A stretch of 53,460 nucleotides of DNA, from positions 1 to 53,460 of the forward strand of contig JAKISW010000019.1 of NCBI GenBank assembly GCA_021648375.1, given 5' to 3'. The notes below the pieces were generated by a model. The model did no database searches and was not told the origin of the DNA. It saw nothing but the letters and a program-made list of their open reading frames with translations. The stretch is from Devosiaceae bacterium (GTDB lineage: Bacteria > Pseudomonadota > Alphaproteobacteria > Rhizobiales > Devosiaceae). This document shows positions 41,880-51,651 of the stretch, one piece after another (the first letter of the stretch is position 1; each line of letters begins with the position of its first letter). The translations under genes were made by a program, and so were the position numbers.

Positions 41880-44213
41880 TTAGGAATTGCGAACAAAACA
41901 GTCTCCGCCGGCCCCTTTGATGGATTCACAAATGGAATTTGCCTGAGCCAGAGTATTGGTGGGCAATTGTACCCGATAATAAATCCCTCTAGTTCCCAAA
42001 TCCACACGGCGCACCAACAGGCTTCCCCCTTGCAGGGAAGAAGAAAATCTGGCCTGCAGGGTAGCTGCAGTCTGATTTGCTATGCCTTCATCACGCTGGG
42101 AGGCAAGTTGAACAAATGCTCCCGGATTTAAAATCGGCTGGGACAGGGCATTTGATGCTGGTGCTGCATTGGCCACAGGTGTCGCTGTTACAGAGGGAGC
42201 CGCACTCACCAGATTAACTGCTCCGGGCGTGGTTTGGGCCACTGTGCTGGTTGCACTCTGAGAATTTGCAATCACTGCGGCCAAAGCATCTCTGTTGGCA
42301 AGGCGAGGCCGTGGAGTTGGTGCCTCTGTAGGATTGGGTGTTGCAATGCTTTCAAGGCTTGCGTTCAAACCAATGGCAGGGTTTTGGGGCAATGCGGCAA
42401 CGGTGGTAGATGACAATTCGGTATTAATGGCACTGGCGGGCAAATCCGGAAGAGCAGGCTGTGCTGCGTTTAAGACCTCGCCACCAGCCACTGCATCCGC
42501 GCCGGAAATTATAGTACCGTCCGGGCGAACAGTAACAGTGCGAACTCGTCGGTTTGCCAATCCGGTTTCTGAAGTATCAAGAGTGTCAACCTGACGAATT
42601 GCCGAGCCGTTCAGCCCGGCACTCTGATCACGAGAAACCAGTTGTTCCCCCTGTGCAACCGGGGCCACCCCATCGATTCCATTCAAAACCACCGATTGAG
42701 TACCTGTTTCCACAGCATCGGGAGCCTGGCGGGTTGGAGAGCCGTCAGCGCGCAATACCGGGGCGTTGCCCTCCCCTGTTCCTGGGTTAAACAGCGTATA
42801 AAGGCCAAAGCCAACCGCGCCAACAAACAAAACGCCCACTACCGGAGCAACATATCTGGACAGGCCGCGCGATTGTTGTTCATCAAAAGAAGCCCGGCCA
42901 GCTGCAAGCTGTAAATCTTCATCTGTTCCAACAGCTGTATTGGGCAAATCTTTGGCAACAGCGGCTTTTTTCGCTGCCGATCCCGGAGTTGGAGGCATAA
43001 AAGTTCTTAGTTTGGCTACGGCAGCGCCAGAATTAGACATGGCCCGCAATATGCCACCTTCACCGCTTGGAGTTTTTGCAGCACTGATTTTTTTTGCAGC
43101 GGCTGTATTATTTAAACCTGCATGAGATTGGGGGGCAATATTGGCAGCTGTTGGGATTTTGGCAGATGTTTGCACAGTGCGCGGGCCATTTTCCACAGCC
43201 TGTTGAGCATTAAAATCAGCTGGTGCGTCAACAGGTGCATCAACCTGCACGGAATTGCCTATCAGGCTTTCAATTTCATCCAGAGCCATGGCGCCACGAT
43301 TTGCATCCGGCGCAGTACCTGGGGTTTTTGTGACATTATTGGCAGACGAGGAAGGTTTTCCCGACAAGCCAAAAACCGGTGGTGAGGCAAATTCATCCTT
43401 AGTGCCTGAAATTTTGGCACTAGATCCTGCGCCCAATGATCCGCGAGCAAGTGGCAAATGAGAAACCGACGGCGCACTGGATGAGGAAGGGGTAACAGGT
43501 GGTGCAGCCTGTTGCGGCGCAGCCTGTTGCGGTGCAGGCTGTTGCGGCGCAGGCGCAATATCTGGAAGTGTGTGTTTTGAAACCGCTGCGTTGATCAGGT
43601 CTGCAATGGGGTCGGACACAGGTTGAACCGCAGTAACAGAAGGCTCGGGTGTGGATGATATTGTCCCCGGCGCAGTATTTTGCGATTGGCGGGGTGTGTC
43701 ATTGTTTGAGCCGGTGGAGGTGCTGTCAGGGCCAACACCAAAGCCAAAATCAAAGTCAGCGACCGAACTGTCGGCACTTGCTGAACTGCTGGTGGAAGAA
43801 CTTGAGAGTTGACGGGGCGCGGCTTGATGAGCGGAGGTTTGGGGACTGGCGGGAGTTGAAGTGAGGTTACTCACCTCAGCCTTGGGCGCACCAAGGGCAA
43901 ACCCTTTCATATCAAAAGAAGGCTCACCTGTCTTGGTGGTAGTGGAGCCATCCTGCACATCAAATGCTGTTTGCTTTGATGCAGAATCAGAAAACCCTTG
44001 CGATGGACTTCCAGACTGATGACTATCAGATGTGGTTGTTGCAGATGTGGTTGTTGCAGATTCAGGCCGGGCCGCCGGAGCCGCAGCTGGCGGCGGCGGT
44101 GCGCTCGCTGTGCTGGACTGGGCATCATCAGCCATTAAACGCGCCAACTCTTCAATAAGATCGTCGGCAGCTTCATCATTTTTAGGTGGGTTTAGCGGTT
44201 TTGCCGTATCCAT
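41880..44213 (-). CDS. SPOR-domain membrane protein
   Basis: A 777-residue envelope protein. Residues 1-440 are low-complexity and cytoplasmic by prediction (Ser/Thr/Ala/Pro/Gln-rich, with PAPQQ repeats). One membrane helix lies near 455-478 (YVAPVVGVLFVGAVGFGLYT), then a periplasmic Thr/Ala/Pro-rich linker. A C-terminal SPOR domain (about 695-777) contains AFVQLASQRDEGIANQTAA and YYRVQLP, ending CFVRN. SPOR domains bind denuded septal glycan, so the protein is likely recruited to the division site. It sits between scpA and argS as in rhizobia. Confidence 0.9.
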   Translation of the reverse strand: MDTAKPLNPPKNDEAADDLIEELARLMADDAQSSTASAPPPPAAAPAARPESATTTSATTTSDSHQSGSPSQGFSDSASKQTAFDVQDGSTTTKTGEPSFDMKGFALGAPKAEVSNLTSTPASPQTSAHQAAPRQLSSSSTSSSASADSSVADFDFGFGVGPDSTSTGSNNDTPRQSQNTAPGTISSTPEPSVTAVQPVSDPIADLINAAVSKHTLPDIAPAPQQPAPQQAAPQQAAPPVTPSSSSAPSVSHLPLARGSLGAGSSAKISGTKDEFASPPVFGLSGKPSSSANNVTKTPGTAPDANRGAMALDEIESLIGNSVQVDAPVDAPADFNAQQAVENGPRTVQTSAKIPTAANIAPQSHAGLNNTAAAKKISAAKTPSGEGGILRAMSNSGAAVAKLRTFMPPTPGSAAKKAAVAKDLPNTAVGTDEDLQLAAGRASFDEQQSRGLSRYVAPVVGVLFVGAVGFGLYTLFNPGTGEGNAPVLRADGSPTRQAPDAVETGTQSVVLNGIDGVAPVAQGEQLVSRDQSAGLNGSAIRQVDTLDTSETGLANRRVRTVTVRPDGTIISGADAVAGGEVLNAAQPALPDLPASAINTELSSTTVAALPQNPAIGLNASLESIATPNPTEAPTPRPRLANRDALAAVIANSQSATSTVAQTTPGAVNLVSAAPSVTATPVANAAPASNALSQPILNPGAFVQLASQRDEGIANQTAATLQARFSSSLQGGSLLVRRVDLGTRGIYYRVQLPTNTLAQANSICESIKGAGGDCFVRNS

Positions 44214-44380
44214 ACGCCAATATTCCCTTGTTACAAATATACCAAACTTTACTCATTCCAGACTTACATGCCTGAAGGTTAAGTAAAAAAACACAGCATT
44301 GTGCCTGAATTATGAAAGTCTTTCTTACAAGCCTTATAATATCTGGAACGTTCTTATTGCTTTAAGATTACGCACAAACT

Positions 44381-46135
44381 TTAAGAAAGCTGTTGGGGCG
44401 CGCTAACGCCCAAAAGACCTAATCCTTGCTCCAATACATGTTGTATCGCTCTAACCATAGCGAGTCGCGATAGGGTCAATTCTGGTTGCTCATGGTTAAC
44501 AAAACGTAACGATTTATCCTGTCCGCCCTTGGCCCAAAAACCATGGAACGCTCCGGCCAGGTCATAAAGGTAAAATGCGACCCTATGAGGCTCATGAGCG
44601 CGGGCGGCAGCTGCAACCATTCGCGGCCACTGGGCCAGAATTTGTAGCAATTCAATATCATCGCTGCTGGCCAGCAAAGAAAGGTCGGCCTTTGCCAATT
44701 GATCATCTGAAATATCAAGTTTTGGCATTTCTTCCAGAGTTTTGCGAGCGATCGAACAGGCGCGTGCATGGGCATATTGAACATAGAATACCGGATTTTC
44801 ACGGGTTTGCTCTTTTACTTTGGCAAAATCAAAATCCATCGGCGCTTCATTGCGACGAAAAAGCAACATGAAACGCACGGCATCACTGCCAACCTCGCCC
44901 ACCACGTCTTGCACCGTAACCAGATCGCCAGAACGCTTTGACATTTTGAACGGTTTGCCATCTCGCATCAAACGCACAATCTGGCAAATTTTTACATCAA
45001 TGGATGCCTTGCCATCAGAAACAGCTTTAACCGCTGCCTGCAAACGCTTGGTGTAACCGGAATGATCGGCCCCAAGAACAATAATCTGATCATTAAATCC
45101 GCGCAAAAACTTGTCACGATGATAGGCAATATCTGCGGCAAAATAGGTGTAATCGCCGTTGGATTTGATCAGCGGCCTATCGGTATCATCGCCAAACTGC
45201 TTAGCGCGAAACAGAGTTTGCTCGCGATCTTCCCAGTCCTCGGTGGGTTTTCCCTTTGGGGGAGGCAAAGTTCCCTGATAGACCAGATTTTGTTTTTGCA
45301 ATGCTGCAAGGGTTTTGGCAATTTTGCCCTCATCGCCGTGTAATTGCCGTTCGGAGAAAAAATAGTCGTGGCTAACTCCAAGTAATTGCAGATCCTGCCG
45401 GATCAAATCCATCATCGTTTCCAAAACAATTGGCTTAAAAACCGGCAACCAATCAGCTTCATCAGAATTCTCAAATTTATTATCAAATTTTTTCGCCAAA
45501 GCTTCGCCCACCGGCACCAGATAATCACCCGGATAAAGTCCGTTGGGAATTTCGCCAATTTCCTGACCAAGCGCTTCGCGATAGCGCAAAAATGCCGAAC
45601 GGGCCAAAATGTCTATCTGGGCGCCAGCATCATTGATGTAATATTCTCTGGTTACATCAAAGCCACAAAAATCCAAAAGCGAGGCAAGGGCGTCGCCAAA
45701 AATCGCTCCCCTTGTATGGCCCACATGCATGGGACCGGTGGGATTGGCGGAGACAAATTCCACATTAACCGCCCTGCCCTGCCCAATATCTGAGCGGCCA
45801 AATTTTTCCGGATGATTTAGTACTGAAGATAAAACCCGTTGCCAGACATTATCGGCCAGAGTGAAATTCAAAAAACCGGGTCCGGCAATATCAAGAGCAT
45901 TTATGTCTTGGTCTTTGATCAAAATTTCTTTTAGAGAAGTTGCGAGCTGGCGCGGATTTGTTTTAAGTGCTTTTGCACAAACCATGGCAATGTTGGAAGA
46001 AATGGCACCATGGGAAGGGTCACGAGGAGGCTCTGCCGTGGCTTTTTGCGCCAACTCATTCAAATCAGCGTGGTCCGGGTACAGTTCTTTTAGCGCGCTT
46101 AATATCCGTGCGGCAAAGTCAGCAAAAATATCCAT
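44381..46135 (-). CDS. argS: arginyl-tRNA synthetase
   Basis: Class I synthetase charging tRNA-Arg; 584 residues. The HIGH motif is present as NPTGPMHVGHTRGAIFGD (about 125-142) and the KMSKS equivalent as PFKMSKRSGDLV. The N-terminal additive domain and the C-terminal anticodon-binding DALR region (ending MVRAIQHVLEQGLGLLGV) are complete. The ATG at 46135 follows a GGATATAAA leader. It is 167 bases upstream of the SPOR gene. Confidence 0.98.
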   Translation of the reverse strand: MDIFADFAARILSALKELYPDHADLNELAQKATAEPPRDPSHGAISSNIAMVCAKALKTNPRQLATSLKEILIKDQDINALDIAGPGFLNFTLADNVWQRVLSSVLNHPEKFGRSDIGQGRAVNVEFVSANPTGPMHVGHTRGAIFGDALASLLDFCGFDVTREYYINDAGAQIDILARSAFLRYREALGQEIGEIPNGLYPGDYLVPVGEALAKKFDNKFENSDEADWLPVFKPIVLETMMDLIRQDLQLLGVSHDYFFSERQLHGDEGKIAKTLAALQKQNLVYQGTLPPPKGKPTEDWEDREQTLFRAKQFGDDTDRPLIKSNGDYTYFAADIAYHRDKFLRGFNDQIIVLGADHSGYTKRLQAAVKAVSDGKASIDVKICQIVRLMRDGKPFKMSKRSGDLVTVQDVVGEVGSDAVRFMLLFRRNEAPMDFDFAKVKEQTRENPVFYVQYAHARACSIARKTLEEMPKLDISDDQLAKADLSLLASSDDIELLQILAQWPRMVAAAARAHEPHRVAFYLYDLAGAFHGFWAKGGQDKSLRFVNHEQPELTLSRLAMVRAIQHVLEQGLGLLGVSAPQQLS

Positions 46136-46248
46136 TTTTTTATATCCATAGGGAATGTCATATGAGGACTGTCACAAGGGAGTGCCATGAAGTGCAGGCG
46201 TTATCGTAAAACCTGTTAACGGTCAAATAAAGGGTATTATTTTTGCAC

Positions 46249-47394
46249 TCAAGATTCCGGATCAAGCCGATAGATGGTTCCGGCAAGGGAAGTCAGATAA
46301 AGCTCACCAAACCCGTCTACCCCAAACCCGGATAATAATTCAACCGCCCCTAAAATTTGGGTCCAGTCGCGCTGATCTGTCGCCTTACCATTTTCATAGG
46401 AAAAGCTGAAAACTTCACCACTGCAAAAATCCCCATAAAAATATTGACCCGTAAGGCCGGGAATTGCTGTTCCACGATAGACATTGCCTCCCGTGATGGC
46501 GCATCGAGCGCCGGTTTGATAGGTAATAACCGGCCAGTCCAGATCTCTATCCTTGCAATTGACATCGGCAAGGCACAGTTCTCCCTCTGCCAAAGGCCAG
46601 CCCAGATTTAGACCGCTTGATGCAGCTCCTGCTGCAATCACGTGAATTTCTTCTCTGTCGGACTGCCCCACATCTGCGATATAAAGCAAATCTCCATCAA
46701 AGGAAAACCGCCAGGGGTTGCGCAATCCATATATCCAGTTTTCAGGAACCACTCCTGAAACATCAGGATTATCTTCCGGGATTGAATAGGGTTTTGCCAA
46801 GCCTGGTTCAATATTAATGCGAATAAACGAGCCGAGAGCGGTATCAAAATTCTGACCGTTGGAAAAAGTATCAAAAGCCCCGCCACCATCGCCAAACCCC
46901 ACATAAAGAAATCCATCGGGGCCAAAAGCTATCATGCCGCCATTATGGTTTCCGGCCGGTTGATCAAGTGAATAGATAGGACGGGCACTGGCAATATCAA
47001 AACTCTGGCTTTGCCTGTCAAAACGATATTCCTCAATCATGCTTACCAGATTGCCGGTGGTGTAGGAGACGTAGGCCAGATCATTATTTGTGAAATCGGG
47101 GTGCAGAGCCATGCCAAGCATCCCGGCCTCACCTCTAAATGTTACTTTTGCGCTCAAATCAAGCACATCTGAGACCTCACCATCCATCAGCAATGAAATC
47201 ACCCCGTTTTGCTGCACAATAAACAGTCCAGAATCACCCGGAGCAGCCACGACCAAAAGCGGATTATTCAAGCCTGATGCAACGGGAGTGAGCTTTAGAG
47301 AGGTAGGCAGGCTCTCTTGAGCAAGCGACGGATTTACCATGAGCAATGAAAATGCGATTGCTGCTGATTTTAAAAATGTGATTTTATTTTTCAT
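46249..47394 (-). CDS. PQQ-dependent sugar dehydrogenase family protein, periplasmic
   Basis: A 381-residue six-bladed beta-propeller of the soluble glucose/aldose (GSDH, YliI-like) family, exported by a Sec signal (about 1-25, ending SLAQ). Family landmarks are HPDFTNNDLAYVSYT, the PQQ and substrate histidine region AGNHNGGMIAFGPDGFLYVG, GLRNPWRFSFDGD and LYIADVGQSDREEI. Cysteine pairs around 270-300 may form disulphides. Related enzymes oxidise free aldoses in the periplasm if PQQ is supplied; no PQQ synthesis genes are in the window. It lies between argS and dgt, an insertion relative to the usual neighbour order. Confidence 0.9.
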   Translation of the reverse strand: MKNKITFLKSAAIAFSLLMVNPSLAQESLPTSLKLTPVASGLNNPLLVVAAPGDSGLFIVQQNGVISLLMDGEVSDVLDLSAKVTFRGEAGMLGMALHPDFTNNDLAYVSYTTGNLVSMIEEYRFDRQSQSFDIASARPIYSLDQPAGNHNGGMIAFGPDGFLYVGFGDGGGAFDTFSNGQNFDTALGSFIRINIEPGLAKPYSIPEDNPDVSGVVPENWIYGLRNPWRFSFDGDLLYIADVGQSDREEIHVIAAGAASSGLNLGWPLAEGELCLADVNCKDRDLDWPVITYQTGARCAITGGNVYRGTAIPGLTGQYFYGDFCSGEVFSFSYENGKATDQRDWTQILGAVELLSGFGVDGFGELYLTSLAGTIYRLDPES

Positions 47395-47451
47395 AGCACC
47401 ATTTTAGGTTGTGAACATAAGACCGGTCAACTACGGCCGATATAAAACTCT

Positions 47452-48645
47452 TTAAAAAATGCGTTCAAATTCTGCCAAAGCAAACGGGTCAGTCATCCCG
47501 GCTATATAATCAGCGATCACCCGGCTATTTTCCTGGGTTGCCAAACCAATATTTTTTTTGCCATCCCCACTCACCACCGGACTTTTTCGTTTCAGTTTAC
47601 TTTGCCATTCAGCGGGCAAATCACCACTGGTGCTATAATATTCAAATAATTTTTTAACCACATGTTCACCGGCCTCAGCCGGTTCCATTACACTTGGGGC
47701 GCGATAGACATTATCAAACAAAAACTGCTTTATCAGTTTTTCCTCTTTTTGCATTTGTGGAGAAAACAGGATCAGCTGGCGTCCGGCTCTGGCCACATCC
47801 TGAGGCGATTTCACACCGGAACGATCCAACAACAATGTGGAATTTTTAATCACGTCTTCTATGAATCTGGTGATCAGACGGCGCTGCACCTCATGGGTTT
47901 TGCGCACATCATCAAGCACCGGCCAGCGATCATCAACTTCCCTGGTTATTTCATCAAGCAACGGCAGGGTTGCAAGTTGAGAAAGATCGACAAGTCCGGC
48001 GCGCACCGCATCATCAATATCGTGAGCATCATAGGCAATATCATCAGCAATCGCTGCCACCTGCGCTTCTAATGAAGCAAAGTTACCTATCTCCAGATCA
48101 AGTTTTTCAGGCAAGAACGTAAGGTCTGGATCTGAATTAACAGGTCCATTATGTTTTAATACACCCTCCAGGGTTTCCCATGTCAGATTTAATCCATCAT
48201 GATCCCCGTAGCGATTTTCTAAAATGCAAACAGTTCTAAGAGACTGCAAATTGTGATCAAATCCACCAAACTCTTCCATGGCCCGATTTAAGGCGCGCTC
48301 ACCCGCATGGCCAAACGGGGTGTGGCCAAGATCATGAGCCAGGGCGATGGCTTCGGCCAGATCTTCATTTAGGCAAAGGGCGCGGGCCAATGATCTGGCA
48401 ATCTGGGAAACTTCAAGGGTATGGGTTAAGCGGGTTCTATAATGCAGGCCCTCATGATGTAGAAAAACCTGAGTTTTATGTTGCAGGCGACGAAAGGCGG
48501 TCGAGTGAATTAAGCGGTCGCGATCGCGCTGAAAATCAGTGCGGGTGAGGCTTGGGCGAGTTGCAAAAACCCTGCCTCTGGAGTGCTCCGGATCTGAAGC
48601 AAATGGAGCTAAATGCGATGTTTGTTTTAATTTAGGGCTTTTCAT
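47452..48645 (-). CDS. dgt: deoxyguanosinetriphosphate triphosphohydrolase-like protein
   Basis: HD-domain dNTP triphosphohydrolase, 397 residues. The metal-binding histidines and aspartates are clear: YRTRLTHTLEVSQIARSLAR and IALAHDLGHTPFGHAGE, and later AAIADDIAYDAHDIDDA. The N-terminal segment FQRDRDRLIHSTAFRRLQHK is typical of the short dGTPase-like branch. These proteins limit dNTP pools. It is divergent from the small membrane protein gene (55 bases between). Confidence 0.95.
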   Translation of the reverse strand: MKSPKLKQTSHLAPFASDPEHSRGRVFATRPSLTRTDFQRDRDRLIHSTAFRRLQHKTQVFLHHEGLHYRTRLTHTLEVSQIARSLARALCLNEDLAEAIALAHDLGHTPFGHAGERALNRAMEEFGGFDHNLQSLRTVCILENRYGDHDGLNLTWETLEGVLKHNGPVNSDPDLTFLPEKLDLEIGNFASLEAQVAAIADDIAYDAHDIDDAVRAGLVDLSQLATLPLLDEITREVDDRWPVLDDVRKTHEVQRRLITRFIEDVIKNSTLLLDRSGVKSPQDVARAGRQLILFSPQMQKEEKLIKQFLFDNVYRAPSVMEPAEAGEHVVKKLFEYYSTSGDLPAEWQSKLKRKSPVVSGDGKKNIGLATQENSRVIADYIAGMTDPFALAEFERIF

Positions 48646-48700
48646 TACCGCTTGCCGGTCCTATTTGAATAGTGAGAAGATTTTTGATGAGATATTACAG

Positions 48701-48958
48701 ATGAATTTTGATCCGGCGCTATTTTTTTCCAATAATACCGAGTTTTTGTTTCGTGTCGGACTGGTAATGTTTATATTTGGCGTTCTTTTAATGCTGATTG
48801 ATAAGGATTTTAACAATAAGCTGGAAAAAAACAGTTTTGTTGCCAAGGTTTTCACGATGCGACTTCCTGTGAGAATTTCCATTAAAACCGACCCGTATGG
48901 CTCTGTTTTTGCGTTTTTTGGAATTACTATCGCCACCATGGCACTGGCTTTTGCCTAG
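48701..48958 (+). CDS. small two-helix membrane protein of unknown function
   Basis: An 85-residue protein from ATG 48701 (MNFDPALFFSNNTEFLFRVG). The frame extends upstream to 48539, but that part overlaps dgt and looks non-coding. Two hydrophobic helices are at about 15-33 (LFRVGLVMFIFGVLLMLI) and 65-84 (GSVFAFFGITIATMALAFA), with a basic loop between. I do not recognise a family. It is 24 bases before erpA and probably co-transcribed with it. Confidence 0.7.
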   Translation: MNFDPALFFSNNTEFLFRVGLVMFIFGVLLMLIDKDFNNKLEKNSFVAKVFTMRLPVRISIKTDPYGSVFAFFGITIATMALAFA

Positions 48959-48982
48959 GGTCAGGACATAAAGGAGGATTAA

Positions 48983-49336
48983 ATGATTAAATCAGATGCT
49001 AATGAAACACAGGTGGAACTAACCGGAGCCGCCGGAAGGCAGATCGCTAAAATTCTTGGCAATGAACCGGCTGGAACGGTGCTTAGGATAGCAGTTTCGG
49101 GGGGTGGATGTTCGGGTTTTCAATATGAATATAATCTGGTGCAGGAAAATGCTTCCAACGATGATCTGGTTTTGCAGCGAGAAGGCGCAATGGTTTTGAT
49201 TGATAATATGTCCCTGCAGTTTCTCGGGGGAGCAAAAATTGACTATGTGGATGATCTGGTGGGGCAGGCATTTAAAATTGAAAACCCCAATACCGTGGCC
49301 TCATGCGGGTGCGGCAACAGTTTTGATGTGGCCTGA
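48983..49336 (+). CDS. erpA: iron-sulfur cluster insertion protein ErpA/IscA family
   Basis: A-type iron-sulfur carrier, 117 residues. It delivers clusters to apo-enzymes. The three cluster cysteines are Cys43 (SGGGCSGFQYEYNLV), Cys108 and Cys110 (ASCGCGNSF). An excellent AAGGAGG ribosome site lies 5 bases before the ATG. In Hyphomicrobiales this gene is conserved next to dgt and xth, which supports ErpA over other A-type members. Its transcript ends near the terminator at 49362. Confidence 0.95.
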   Translation: MIKSDANETQVELTGAAGRQIAKILGNEPAGTVLRIAVSGGGCSGFQYEYNLVQENASNDDLVLQREGAMVLIDNMSLQFLGGAKIDYVDDLVGQAFKIENPNTVASCGCGNSFDVA

Positions 49337-49361
49337 TTTCTTTTAAAGCGCGCCATGCCCC

Positions 49362-49390
49362 ATAAAAAAGGCCCGCCAGCGGCGAGCCTT
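49362..49390 (-). terminator. intrinsic terminator between erpA and the TAXI gene
   Basis: AAGGCTCGCC and GGCGGGCCTT pair (one mismatch) on the minus strand around a GCT loop, followed by TTTTT. It serves the TAXI gene best and may be bidirectional for erpA. Confidence 0.85.
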
Positions 49391-49429
49391 GATTATTTGA
49401 AATATTGAGCAATTGCTCTTAAAAAAACT

Positions 49430-50506
49430 CTAGCCGTCGTTTTGCTGCATCAGGCAAAGCCTTCTTGAGACAGGATTGGCCAGTGCTGAACAATCGGCGT
49501 CAGGATTTGTTGGCGTGAATACACCAACACCACCACGTTCAGGGGGCTGGTATTGGGGATCAAACGCTGTTTTTACACATGCTGCCTGCTCCCATCCTGA
49601 AGGAACTGCTTCAATATCAACTTCGTTCCATTTTGGATGCCCGCTTCGGCGCAACAATTCCATATTTTCCTTGATCAGATAGCTTATCTCGGTAACCGCA
49701 TCACATGATGCTTTAAAATAAGCATTGCGGTTGGGATCAAATTCATAAGTCATCAAAACCGCACGGACTGATGCGGTCATCACATCTTCGGCCATCCATG
49801 GATAGGTACCTGCCTTAACAGTGGTAGGCACATAATAATCTCCGGCAATGGCACCGGGAATTGTAACCAGCCTTAAATCGTCTGCGGCATTGGTATCGCT
49901 GAGTAATTTGGTCGGTGATCCGGCCACATAAACAAAAGCGTCAATCGTGCCGGCGCGCAATTGCTCAAGTGAATCTGCGGCTGAGGCCGAAACTGTTCTG
50001 GCAGGGCGGATATTTCCCACATCAAACAAAAAGGATGATGTAAGAGAGGTTCCGCTGTTTTCACCGCCTGTTGCAACAATTTTACCGTTTAGATCCGTTA
50101 AGGTGCCAATACCGGAACTCTTGCGAGCCACAATATGCACCTCTTCCTTATAAAGGGGATAAACATATCTGGTATTGCGAAGGATCGAACGCATATCTGC
50201 GTCTTCGGCCCTAAAGGTGCGAATAAAATCCAGCACATCACTTTGCACAATGCCAAACTGAGTCTGGGGCCTCGACCTCACCGCAAGAATATTTTCCATG
50301 GAGCCTGCTGATTCCACGACTAGAACATTGTCCCTGCCAGATTGTTCAGCAAGGGCTGCAATATCTTTTCCTATTTGGATATAGGTACCGGTGGCGCCAC
50401 CGGTCATTATATTTACTTCAAAACTCTGGGCAAAAGCCCCACCCGTATTAGAGAGAAAAACTCCTAGCCAGACTATGATTCCAGCTAATTTTATATTCCG
50501 ATTCAT
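49430..50506 (-). CDS. TAXI-family TRAP transporter solute-binding protein, orphan
   Basis: A 358-residue periplasmic receptor of the TAXI class with a Sec signal (about 1-26, ending AFA). The family opening FEVNIMTGGATGTYIQIGKD is followed by RPQTQFGIVQSDV and TGGENSGTSLTSSFLF. A C-terminal extension carries three cysteines. TAXI proteins normally work with a fused 4TM-12TM permease, which is not adjacent here. Both flanking genes point away or converge, so this gene stands alone. Its ligand is unknown; characterised members bind glutamate or alpha-ketoglutarate-like acids. Confidence 0.92.
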   Translation of the reverse strand: MNRNIKLAGIIVWLGVFLSNTGGAFAQSFEVNIMTGGATGTYIQIGKDIAALAEQSGRDNVLVVESAGSMENILAVRSRPQTQFGIVQSDVLDFIRTFRAEDADMRSILRNTRYVYPLYKEEVHIVARKSSGIGTLTDLNGKIVATGGENSGTSLTSSFLFDVGNIRPARTVSASAADSLEQLRAGTIDAFVYVAGSPTKLLSDTNAADDLRLVTIPGAIAGDYYVPTTVKAGTYPWMAEDVMTASVRAVLMTYEFDPNRNAYFKASCDAVTEISYLIKENMELLRRSGHPKWNEVDIEAVPSGWEQAACVKTAFDPQYQPPERGGVGVFTPTNPDADCSALANPVSRRLCLMQQNDG

Positions 50507-50755
50507 GACAAAACCTCCGGTTCTGCCCCCGCACCACGATCTGAATACGAGTATATTTGTTAAAAAATGGCTATTTTTTGCTTAACTCTTTTATGTTTTG
50601 TCATTTTTGCAACAATTGCTCACAAATTTTTGCTTAAATACACATGGGTTTTGCTGTTACAAGAGCTAGATAAATTATCGCCCAATCGCAGGCTTCTAAT
50701 ATTTATACCCATGAATTCAAACAGTTAAGTCAAATTATTATCGGAAAGCAAACCC

Positions 50756-51538
50756 ATGAAAATCGTCAGCTGGAACATAAATGGAATCAAGGCGCGATTG
50801 TTAGTAATTCTTGCGTGGCTGGAACAAGAAAAACCGGACATTGTTTGTTTGCAGGAAATCAAGTCGGTGGATGAGGGGTTTCCACGGGAGCAAATCGAAT
50901 CTCTTGGCTACAATATTCAGACCCATGGGCAAAAAGGATTTAACGGGGTGGCTATATTATCTCTATTGCCATTTGATGAAGTTCATAAGGGACTGCCCGG
51001 CGATCCAAATGATGAGCAGGCGCGGCTGATTGAGGGAGTTTTCTCAACTTCCTCAAGTTCATTCAGGGTATGCAATATTTATCTACCCAATGGCAATCCG
51101 GTGGAAAGCGACAAGTTTACCTATAAATTAAACTGGATGGATCGGTTAAACCGATTTACCGAGAAGCGACTGCTGCTTGAAGAGCCATTTATCCTGTTGG
51201 GGGATTTTAATATCATTCCCGCTGATATTGATTGCTACAACCCTGACAACTGGCGCGGTGACGCTTTGTTTAGGCCTGAAAGCGCCGAGAAATTTCGCCA
51301 ATTGAGTAATCTGGGCCTTGTTGATGCACTTAGGACCACCACCGATGCACCCTCCTATACATTTTGGGATTTTCAATCCGGCGCCTGGCGAAAAAACAAT
51401 GGCATTCGTATCGATCACCTGATGCTAAATTCACAAGCTGCCGATCTGCTGAATTCTGTAAAAATCCACAAAGATTTGCGCGGATGGGATAAACCATCTG
51501 ATCATGTGCCGATCGAGGGAGATTTTGATTTTTCGTAA
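50756..51538 (+). CDS. xth: exodeoxyribonuclease III
   Basis: AP endonuclease and 3'-5' exonuclease of base excision repair; 260 residues. The EEP-fold catalytic segments are all present: MKIVSWNINGIKARL at the start, CLQEIKS with the metal Glu, the ILLGDFNIIPADID Asp-Asn pair, GIRIDHLMLN and the terminal SDHVPIEGDF histidine. A GGAAAG ribosome site precedes the ATG. It lies in the usual place near erpA. The 249 bases between it and the divergent TAXI gene are AT-rich with nothing further recognised. Confidence 0.97.
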   Translation: MKIVSWNINGIKARLLVILAWLEQEKPDIVCLQEIKSVDEGFPREQIESLGYNIQTHGQKGFNGVAILSLLPFDEVHKGLPGDPNDEQARLIEGVFSTSSSSFRVCNIYLPNGNPVESDKFTYKLNWMDRLNRFTEKRLLLEEPFILLGDFNIIPADIDCYNPDNWRGDALFRPESAEKFRQLSNLGLVDALRTTTDAPSYTFWDFQSGAWRKNNGIRIDHLMLNSQAADLLNSVKIHKDLRGWDKPSDHVPIEGDFDFS

Positions 51539-51628
51539 GCAGGTCAGATTAAAGCAGTGTGAATACTTTGGGGTTTTGGCTCAAGTTGTAAAATACAAAC
51601 CGGGATCTGATTCGGCTGTAAAATATGG

Positions 51629-51651
51629 ATACTCGGGTCAAGCCCGAGTAT
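51629..51651. repeat. REP-like palindrome (ACTCGGG/CCCGAGT) downstream of xth
   Basis: ATACTCGGG and CCCGAGTAT form a perfect 9-base stem around TCAAG. It is a diverged relative of the palindrome at 18473 (same spacing and central TCAAG/CTTGA). It may help to end the xth transcript. Its right end merges with the first unit of the tandem array. Confidence 0.7.

Noticed and set aside
48539..48700. Longer N-terminus for the small membrane protein
   Set aside because: It overlaps the start of the divergent dgt gene and its translation lacks any pattern; ATG 48701 begins the hydrophobic protein cleanly.
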